From: an uncultured Bacteroidota bacterium
GTDB taxonomy: Bacteria > Bacteroidota > Bacteroidia > Chitinophagales > Chitinophagaceae
Direction of reading: 5' to 3'
NCBI GenBank assembly: GCA_946479615.1
Contig: CAMLGR010000072.1
Span: 1 to 23,199 of the forward strand
Length of the DNA: 23,199 bases
In this document: positions 17,630 to 23,199 of the stretch, in pieces
Layout: every line of letters begins with the position of its first letter
Numbering within the stretch: position 1 is the first letter of the stretch
Made by a program: the position numbers and the translations under genes
Notes under the pieces: generated by a model
Told to the model about the DNA's origin: nothing
The model's database searches: none
The model's input: the letters and a program-made list of their open reading frames with translations, nothing else

Positions 17630-17657
17630 TTGTTTAGCCGCAAATCTACTAACTTTG
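17630..17657 (+). promoter_or_regulatory. Bacteroidota-type promoter for the gtrA-like gene
   Basis: TTG at 17630-17632, a 17-bp spacer and TAACTTTG at 17650-17657 match the Bacteroidota primary-sigma pattern TTG / TAnnTTTG. Transcription would start within a few bases of the ATG at 17667, so the message would be leaderless or nearly so. Confidence 0.6.
17641..17648 (-). promoter_or_regulatory. -7 box of the divergent argS promoter
   Basis: CAAATCTA read on the minus strand is TAGATTTG, a perfect TAnnTTTG -7 box 19 bp before the argS ATG. It is one base away from the opposing gtrA -7 box. No good -33 TTTG is seen at the usual distance; TTCG with a 21-bp spacer is the nearest. Confidence 0.5.
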
Positions 17658-17666
17658 CGCCCAATT

Positions 17667-18182
17667 ATGCGAAGGCACATTCATAATGCCAGGGATATCA
17701 TTCTCCCGGTCATCGATTTCTTTTACCCGCCTTTCCGGCGGATCATGAACCTGCAAACTTTCCGGTATGCAGCATCCGGTGGTGGTAACACATTACTCGG
17801 ATTCGTGATCTACCTGGTGAGTTTCAAATATGTGCTGCATGAAAAGACGCTTCATTTCGGGTTTTATGCGTTCAAGGCCCACATTGCAGCCCTGTTCATT
17901 ACCTTTTGTCTTACGTTCCCGGTTGGTTTCTTTATGTCAAAGTATGTAGTGTTCAGCGATTCTAAAATGAAGGGCAGCGTACAACTGTTCCGTTATTTTA
18001 TGATCTGCCTGTTCAACCTGGCGCTGAATTATATTTTACTGAAAATCTTTGTAGAGAAATTTCATATCTACCCGGTAGTGGCGCAGGTAATGACCATTTC
18101 AATAGTGATCATCTTCAGTTATCTCGCTCAACGGCATTTTTCTTTCAAGACCCCGGCGGCAGAGAAAGAAACTATAAACTGA
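17667..18182 (+). CDS. GtrA-like membrane protein
   Basis: A 171-residue integral membrane protein with four predicted TM helices (about residues 30-52, 70-93, 107-128 and 137-157). The pattern NLQTFRYAASGGGNTLLGF, then FPVGFFMSKYVVF, then MICLFNLALNYILLK, is that of the GtrA family, whose members are thought to help move undecaprenyl-linked sugars across the inner membrane in cell-envelope glycosylation. ATG 17667 is preferred over an in-frame TTG at 17655 because the TTG lies inside the -7 box. ATG 17745 is a less likely shorter choice. The basic, charged C-terminal tail is short. It overlaps the converging DUF4403 gene by 11 bp at the 3' end. The sugar and partner enzymes are not in this window. 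Confidence 0.85.
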   Translation: MRRHIHNARDIILPVIDFFYPPFRRIMNLQTFRYAASGGGNTLLGFVIYLVSFKYVLHEKTLHFGFYAFKAHIAALFITFCLTFPVGFFMSKYVVFSDSKMKGSVQLFRYFMICLFNLALNYILLKIFVEKFHIYPVVAQVMTISIVIIFSYLAQRHFSFKTPAAEKETIN

Positions 18183-19605
18183 AATCGATCGATTCTACTT
18201 TCACCGAAAGATTGCCGGAACAATTGCTGCGGATCACAAGGTATTTATCAAGCGGGTAAATGCCGATCAGTTGAATATCGTCGATGCGCCCGGCACTGCT
18301 GATGCCTTTTACCCATTCATGATTTAATTGCTGGTTGATACCTACCTTGGCCGTATCGATATAGGAAGTAAGATCAAAACGGGTATAATGACTGATCTCG
18401 TTAATGATCTTCCGGCTGAACAGCCATTCGGCGGTACGAAGCAATGCATCTTTTGAATTAATGTCGAAATCAATATCCTTTAACTCCAGGATCTTTGTTT
18501 GTTTATCATATACAGGTTTGCCGGTTAAATAGAACACACCATCATCGGTGCCGGAAAAGTTTACTTTGATGATCAGTTTTTCATTGCCCGCGCCATATAA
18601 CCTGCAATCTTTAATAATTACTTTCTTTCTTACAGGCCCTTTGTTAAAATCAAATTCTTTTCCTGTAATATGCCTGTTCACAATCGTACTCAGTGAATCA
18701 TAATTGAGTTGTGCGTCCAGAAAAACGGAGAATCCCTGCATACGGCTGAAAGAGCCCATCGCAGGTATCGCAGTCGTACGCTCTTCGGGTTTTTCAAGAC
18801 TGATCGCCGGACGTGCTGAAAGCCCCATGTATACATACAAGGAATCATCCTTTGCATACACATTATTGATGCGGATCTTTTGCGGATTGATCTGTAACCA
18901 GCCCATCTCATATACATTATACAATTTGCCTAACTGGTTCCATAATTGCTGGAATTGGGGACGCAGATCAACGGTGCCATAATTTTTATCCATTTCGATC
19001 TTAGCCGAATCAAGTTGTGATTTCAATCCATTCAGTACTTCATTGGTGATATTCTGTCCCCAGAAACACACTGTGCATTTATCGACTGCCTGCGGTTCAT
19101 TTCTTTTGGTGACCAGTCTTATTTTATAATCAGGCAATACACTCACTGAATTGGAGAAGGAAACATTCACTCGGCGTTCAGGCTCATCAAAGCCGCAGCG
19201 GCAGGGTGGTGTCCACGGTGAAATAGCTGCACCGGCCACGCATACCCGTGTAGAGCCAATGATCTTATAATAACCGGTAAATCCGAGGCTGAGCGAAGTT
19301 CCCGCAGCTTTCATTTGCAATGGTCCGCGCCGGAATGAATATTTATAACGGGTATCGCAACTCTGTTGAACCCAGCCTTCGGGATAACCTGGTGAAGTGA
19401 ATAGAGTATCGACATACTTTTCCGCCATCGCATAGATTGGTTTCAGGTTGATCTGGATAGGTATATTGATCTCAGAATCCGGGAGGGAATCCAGCTTAAA
19501 ATCCGATACGACCAGTGATGGCTTTTCCGGGTTGATCTTATGGGAACAGGAAATGAAAAACGAAGAAGACAACAATAGAAGAAACAGCACTCCGGTATTT
19601 CGCAT
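18172..19605 (-). CDS. DUF4403 family lipoprotein
   Basis: A 477-residue protein of unknown function, predicted to be a lipoprotein: MRNTGVLFLLLLSSSFFISC carries a lipobox-like end with C20 as the lipidated Cys. The body fits DUF4403: the early INIPIQINLKPIYAMAEKYV segment, a pair of Cys-containing stretches (CRCGF, KCTVCFWG), and the late FSRKIINEISHYTRFDLTSY helix. These have the look of lipid-binding BPI/TULIP-like folds with repeated long amphipathic strands, but that likeness is my inference. It lies tail to tail with gtrA with an 11-bp overlap and is separated from the next leftward gene by 83 bp that hold nothing I recognise. Confidence 0.85.
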   Translation of the reverse strand: MRNTGVLFLLLLSSSFFISCSHKINPEKPSLVVSDFKLDSLPDSEINIPIQINLKPIYAMAEKYVDTLFTSPGYPEGWVQQSCDTRYKYSFRRGPLQMKAAGTSLSLGFTGYYKIIGSTRVCVAGAAISPWTPPCRCGFDEPERRVNVSFSNSVSVLPDYKIRLVTKRNEPQAVDKCTVCFWGQNITNEVLNGLKSQLDSAKIEMDKNYGTVDLRPQFQQLWNQLGKLYNVYEMGWLQINPQKIRINNVYAKDDSLYVYMGLSARPAISLEKPEERTTAIPAMGSFSRMQGFSVFLDAQLNYDSLSTIVNRHITGKEFDFNKGPVRKKVIIKDCRLYGAGNEKLIIKVNFSGTDDGVFYLTGKPVYDKQTKILELKDIDFDINSKDALLRTAEWLFSRKIINEISHYTRFDLTSYIDTAKVGINQQLNHEWVKGISSAGRIDDIQLIGIYPLDKYLVIRSNCSGNLSVKVESIDFSL

Positions 19606-19688
19606 GGTTATAGAATTACCTTAAAAGTAAGAAAGAGAGAGCAAAGAGGAATTATATCAGGGTTTAAAAAATCCTAAAATCATTTAGT

Positions 19689-20138
19689 TCACGCTAACAC
19701 TTTTTTCATACAAATGCTTTCCTCCAGATGCACATACGGCCCATATTTTTCCATATCTGCGTATCCCATTCTCTTATATAAAGCGATAGCTTCCGGCTGG
19801 CGTTTGGCCGTTTCCAGTACTGTCATGGTAAACCCGCGTTCAGCCGCCCATTTTTCCAGCTCACCCAGTATGGCGCCTGCCACACCCTGACCACGGTTTT
19901 CTTTTTTGACAAACATTCTCTTTATCTCTACGCTGTTCTCATTGAATTTTTTAAAACAGCCACAGCCAACCGGCGCATCATTCTCATAAGCAAGAATAAC
20001 GGTATCGAGAAAATCCATCTTATTATGTTTCTCATAGGAATCCTGGATATCACCATAACGGTCTCTTAACTCTTTATCAAGTGCCGCAACCAGTTCTTTA
20101 AAATGCGGGTTGGTATTATCAGTTCTGTGTAAAAGCAT
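19689..20138 (-). CDS. GNAT family N-acetyltransferase
   Basis: A 149-residue cytoplasmic acetyl-CoA-dependent acyltransferase. ATG 20138 gives the family-like start MLLHRTDNTNPHFKELVAAL; the longer in-frame version from 20201 reads through the end of the upstream gene and is rejected. Motif A, which binds the acetyl-CoA pyrophosphate, is RMFVKKENRGQGVAGAIL with R82, Q84 and G85 in the expected R/Q-x-x-G-x-G/A form. Motif B follows as ALYKRMGYADMEKYG. The substrate cannot be predicted. It begins 19 bp after the stop of the OmdA gene on the same strand, so the two are probably cotranscribed. Confidence 0.9.
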   Translation of the reverse strand: MLLHRTDNTNPHFKELVAALDKELRDRYGDIQDSYEKHNKMDFLDTVILAYENDAPVGCGCFKKFNENSVEIKRMFVKKENRGQGVAGAILGELEKWAAERGFTMTVLETAKRQPEAIALYKRMGYADMEKYGPYVHLEESICMKKVLA

Positions 20139-20157
20139 AATGTTTAGTATTATAATG

Positions 20158-20820
20158 CTATCGGTTAGCCGGGTTTTTCCAGCCCTTGCCCAGTCTTTCA
20201 ATAGTGCCGGCTACCCGCTCTTTTCTTGTTTCTTCTTTTTTAGCGGTCACAACCCATTCGATATATTCTTTTTTATTGGTAAAAGAAAGTGCATCAAACA
20301 AACCGGATTGCTTTTTGTTTTTTTTGAATGCCGCTGCCAGATCATCCGGCAGGATCACTTCTTTTGTTCCGGGATTGACATATTTAAAAATTTCCCTGGG
20401 CGCTTTTGGCTGTGTTTCTTTCTTTTTATCCATTTCGGTTTTCAGGCGTGATCCGAATACAGACCATGTATCGTTGAATGAGATCAGGCTGATCCATGTC
20501 AACGTATCGCTATGTGCTAATAAAGGCTCCCATCCTTTGTCACGGGTAAGATCGGTTTGTACACCGGAACTGCCCTTGGGATAATAAATCCAGAGAGTGA
20601 CACCTGCCTTCAGCAGTTTCAATACCTTATTCATTTCCTTTTTCACCTGGCTGCTGTTCATCACGAACCAATGCAACTGATCATACTTATTTGCGTTGCT
20701 GGTAATGCTGACACCAGCAGGAAGGCCGGTCAATGATCTTTTAAAACCGGTTGGTGCATTCAGCGTAAGCAGGGAATATCCTTCCTGTATTTTTAATCTT
20801 TGGGAAATGGTATTGGCCAT
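20158..20820 (-). CDS. DUF3052-like / YdeI-OmdA two-domain protein
   Basis: A 220-residue protein without a signal peptide. ATG 20820 starts MANTISQRLKIQEGYSLLTL; an upstream in-frame start at 20970 would lie inside the patatin gene and is rejected. Residues 1-115 resemble DUF3052 (short beta-alpha units, KLLKAGVTLWIYYPKGSSG). Residues 150-220 resemble OmdA, the YdeI/OmpD-associated domain, with EVILPDDLAAAFKKNKKQSG and the tail FTNKKEYIEWVVTAKKEETR, which is Lys/Arg-rich. OmdA-type proteins have been linked to bacteriocin tolerance and to OmpD regulation, but no biochemical role is settled. It follows the patatin gene by 58 bp and precedes the GNAT gene. Confidence 0.8.
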   Translation of the reverse strand: MANTISQRLKIQEGYSLLTLNAPTGFKRSLTGLPAGVSITSNANKYDQLHWFVMNSSQVKKEMNKVLKLLKAGVTLWIYYPKGSSGVQTDLTRDKGWEPLLAHSDTLTWISLISFNDTWSVFGSRLKTEMDKKKETQPKAPREIFKYVNPGTKEVILPDDLAAAFKKNKKQSGLFDALSFTNKKEYIEWVVTAKKEETRKERVAGTIERLGKGWKNPANR

Positions 20821-20878
20821 GGAAGTGTTATTCTTCCAAAAATAAACAATTAGCTGAACCGGTTTGGCTAATTCTTTA

Positions 20879-21829
20879 TCATACAAAAGGACGGTTGGCC
20901 AAATTGAAAGCGGGAAAATTACCTGCGGAGGTCGTTTCAATGATTTCCCTGGCGAGTTCTTCCCCTTCAAGCATCCATTGCGTCATCAATCCACGATCAA
21001 AACGCAAACCGGTTGGGAAATCCTTATCAAGCTCACCGGCCGGATAGATATAAAATATTTTTACTTTTCCTTTCGCGAGTAATTTGAATTTGGCTATCAG
21101 TTCGAGATCATTTTCCTTTACTTCCTGGATGAATATGGCGATCGAACGCATGAGTACATTCAGGACGCCGGTTATTTTTGCCGTGGGTTGGACGACCAGT
21201 TCGTTGGGATTATTACTGAGAATATAGATCTCGTGGTCCTCATTTAATTTGAGATTGGTACAGACAGCGCGGGTAGGAATGACTTCACGGTTACCTCCGT
21301 CTACATACAGTTCATTACCGATCGGAACAGGATCCATAAACACGGCCTGGTTGCTGCTGGCCAGCAGGGCTTTTATCAGTGCATCGCGGGTGGTTACTTT
21401 TTTCGTTATATAATAATTGGAAGGAAGAATATCTTTTGTAGTGAAAACAGTGATCCTTCCGCTTTGCAGGCTGACTGAATTCAGGCACAGCGTGGTATTG
21501 CTGTTCATAATATCGGAGAAGGTCTGGTCGGAAATATTTTCGCTGATCTGGTTCATCAACGGATGTGTATCATAGATAAAGCTGTTATTCGCCAATACGG
21601 TATTGAATAAATTCAACGGTTCAAGAATATCTGCATTGGTAGTAGACAGGTATACTTTTCTTAATTCATCTATTTTGCCGACCGATGCAAGGCTGGCGAT
21701 GAGAGCGCCGGTGCTGGTGCCGCTGATCAGGTCGAAATGATCGATATTCTTTTCTTTTTGCAGGTAACGCAATACGCCTACACTGAATGCTCCCTTTGCG
21801 CCACCGCCGCTTGTAATAAGTACTCTCAT
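20879..21829 (-). CDS. Patatin-like phospholipase (small, cytoplasmic)
   Basis: A 316-residue lipid acyl hydrolase. It begins directly with the oxyanion-hole loop TSGGGAKGAFSVGVL (7-20), then the nucleophile elbow GTSTG with S39, and the catalytic Asp in VDGGN (D177), the Ser-Asp dyad of the patatin family. It has no signal peptide or TM segment, so it should act in the cytoplasm on membrane phospholipids or lipid esters. The C-terminal region (about 215-316) is not catalytic and matches nothing I know. ATG 21829 begins 4 bp after the reconstructed stop of the broken upstream gene, which argues for one operon. CBASS effectors of the CapV type are patatins too, but no nucleotide cyclase is present here, so an ordinary patatin is likelier. 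Confidence 0.9.
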   Translation of the reverse strand: MRVLITSGGGAKGAFSVGVLRYLQKEKNIDHFDLISGTSTGALIASLASVGKIDELRKVYLSTTNADILEPLNLFNTVLANNSFIYDTHPLMNQISENISDQTFSDIMNSNTTLCLNSVSLQSGRITVFTTKDILPSNYYITKKVTTRDALIKALLASSNQAVFMDPVPIGNELYVDGGNREVIPTRAVCTNLKLNEDHEIYILSNNPNELVVQPTAKITGVLNVLMRSIAIFIQEVKENDLELIAKFKLLAKGKVKIFYIYPAGELDKDFPTGLRFDRGLMTQWMLEGEELAREIIETTSAGNFPAFNLANRPFV

Positions 21830-21833
21830 ACGA

Positions 21834-22669
21834 TCAGATTTTTTTATTGGCTAACACAAATCCTGCAAGAAATCCGAATTTTTTTATGTTTGTGTCATAG
21901 TTGGCTGAAAAATTGATACCGAATGGCCCAAGCTCCACTTCCAATCCACCTTCTGCATAACTGAACCTGCTGAAATTATTATTATACCACCAAACAAATT
22001 GATATTACCTAATGAAAATACACCGGGTCGCAGGTCTTTTAAACGCACACTTATTCTTGAGCTCAACGTGATATAGGAATCATTGGAACGAAGAAAGAAA
22101 CCCGGCCCGGCCATCAATCTTACTGTGCCACCGCATTCATCTTTTCCTTTGAAGGTGTAGACAAGATATCCACGAAGACTGCCGAGATACTGCATCTTTG
22201 TTTTACTTAAAAAAGCAGCGGTGCCCTGCGCAATTTCAATTCGCCGGCCAAAACCCGCACAAAACTCTGTAGATGGGAAAACAGGTTTCACCTGCAGGAT
22301 ATGAAAGCGCGCATGGTTGATCCAGCGAAGGACATTGCTTTTGTTGATCGTAGGCAATACATCGGTGAAACAATCGGGATCGTCGTATTTGGGTTGATCG
22401 TTGAAAAAATAAGTGTCCAGCACTTTCACTATTTCTATAAGGCTTTTATAAATATCCGGCCGGCTGGTTTTGATATTTGCAAGCACAGCTTCATTGGCTT
22501 GCTGATCGTCGCTGCAATTGCCAAGAAAATTTACGAGACCTGTTAATTGTGTGGCATAATCCGTGGCTTTCAATTTACAATTTGCTTCATTACAGCAATT
22601 TTTTCCTGTTTGACAAAAAGCAGGTAAAGCGCAAAAAGCAAAAGTCAGTACAAAAAGAAAATTTTTTAT
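21834..22669 (-). pseudogene. Broken gene for a secreted probable outer-membrane barrel protein
   Basis: Coding sequence of about 278 residues with two faults. First, a typical signal peptide (KNFLFVLTFAFCALPAFCQ) is encoded from 22666 downward, but the codon where Met is expected (22669-22667) is ATA, and no ATG, GTG or TTG lies upstream in frame before a stop. Second, the frame that runs to about 21990 ends in an unlikely tail, while the -1 frame continues with a good barrel-like end (FSRFSYAEGGLEVELGPFGI, then NFSANYDTNIKKFGFLAGFV) to a TGA at 21834-21836. One lost base near 21986-21991 restores one frame. A Cys-rich stretch follows the signal peptide (GKNCCNEANCK). I do not recognise the family. 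Genuine decay and sequencing error are both possible. Confidence 0.7.
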
Positions 22670-22679
22670 TGATAACGGT

Positions 22680-23199
22680 TTATAGATCAGGACTTGTTCT
22701 GGAAAATTTCATCACCTGTAACAGGTCTTTGATACCGTTGTTCTTCCTGATCAGGTCATCACAATAATGATCGAGCCGGTTCAGGCTCGTATCGGATAAT
22801 ACCCAGTTTAATGGTACTTTCGATACACGCACATCCAATGGTATATCGACGAATTTTCCGTTGAGACCGGCAACAAAGTTCATCAGGTCATATTTGGCGA
22901 ATTTGGCATTGCCGGCACGGGTATCATAAATTCCATTGACAATCTCGGTAAATTCATTCGCGAATTTGACGGTGGAGGGGATGATCCGGGTATCATTTCC
23001 AAATTGTACCAGCATGACATAGGGCTTGTACCGGTGAAAGAGGCTATCCTTGCTAAGATCCTGCAATACTTCGAGCATCGTTTGCGCTCCATAATTTTCA
23101 ATATAACCGCCGTCTACATAATGATATCTTCTTCCTTTGTATTCCAATGCACCACCGGGCGAGAACAACGGAAAGCGGGTACTAAAATTGATTGCAGTG
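22680..23199 (-). CDS. Patatin-like phospholipase, C-terminal part only (5' end outside window)
   Basis: The visible 172 residues begin TAINFSTRFPLFSPGG and reach YVDGGYIENYGAQTM, the conserved end of a patatin domain with its catalytic Asp. The Ser elbow and oxyanion loop lie off the right edge. After it comes an about 130-residue helical C-terminal tail ending KFSRTSPDL. Compared with the other patatin in the window it is more divergent and likely larger, of the membrane- or envelope-linked type common in Bacteroidota; that is inference since the N-terminus is missing. Its stop is 10 bp before the expected start of the broken barrel gene, so the three genes probably share a transcript. No in-frame ATG is needed here because the frame is open to the edge. 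Confidence 0.82.
   Translation of the reverse strand, partial: TAINFSTRFPLFSPGGALEYKGRRYHYVDGGYIENYGAQTMLEVLQDLSKDSLFHRYKPYVMLVQFGNDTRIIPSTVKFANEFTEIVNGIYDTRAGNAKFAKYDLMNFVAGLNGKFVDIPLDVRVSKVPLNWVLSDTSLNRLDHYCDDLIRKNNGIKDLLQVMKFSRTSPDL

Noticed and set aside
20879..23199. CBASS-type anti-phage operon based on patatin effectors
   Set aside because: No CD-NTase cyclase, Cap2/Cap3 or other signalling gene is visible; the patatins sit with a secreted barrel and metabolic-looking genes.

Overview
The window looks like chromosomal DNA of a Bacteroidota, most likely a Chitinophagaceae relative. The evidence is a secreted GLPGLI protein paired with a TonB-receptor-like barrel, a DUF4403 lipoprotein, a GtrA protein of the form usual in that family, matches to the Bacteroidota -7 promoter box (TAnnTTTG), and moderate GC with almost no Shine-Dalgarno sites. 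The taxonomic call is inferred from protein style only.

Positions 1-13657 hold a glycogen / alpha-glucan locus. A leftward FHS-type sugar:proton symporter runs off the left edge. Then come, rightward, glycogen synthase (glgA), ADP-glucose pyrophosphorylase (glgC, of the plant/cyanobacterial style), an SLC45/GPH-like sugar transporter, and a secreted GH13 alpha-amylase / cyclomaltodextrinase-like enzyme. A leftward pair, an outer-membrane barrel and a GLPGLI protein, is set into this locus, and glycogen branching enzyme (glgB) follows divergently. A coherent reading is that exported GH13 cuts alpha-glucans, transporters bring the products in, and GlgC, GlgA and GlgB store glucose as glycogen. 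A secreted TPR protein follows.

Positions 14816-15833 have no credible gene. They hold a strong intrinsic terminator, an 82-bp palindrome, a composite array of 9-nt-periodic inverted and direct repeats, and two more terminator-like hairpins that may mark an undescribed small RNA. Further left, the 3' ends of glgA, glgC and the amylase each carry a long hairpin built from 7-nt units.

Positions 15834-19605 hold argS (leftward) and a gtrA-like gene (rightward), which share a compact back-to-back promoter, then a DUF4403 lipoprotein gene converging on gtrA with an 11-bp overlap.

Positions 19689-23199 are a leftward cluster: a truncated patatin-like protein at the right edge, a broken gene for a secreted probable barrel (no normal start codon, one frameshift), a second small patatin-like phospholipase, a DUF3052-like/OmdA two-part protein, and a GNAT acetyltransferase.

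The points most worth checking are the abrupt GC-rich switch in the first ~115 bases, the 7-nt and 9-nt hairpin families at gene 3' ends, the structured noncoding stretch near 15.2-15.4 kb, and the patatin / broken barrel / patatin operon. No complete new multi-gene system is evident.
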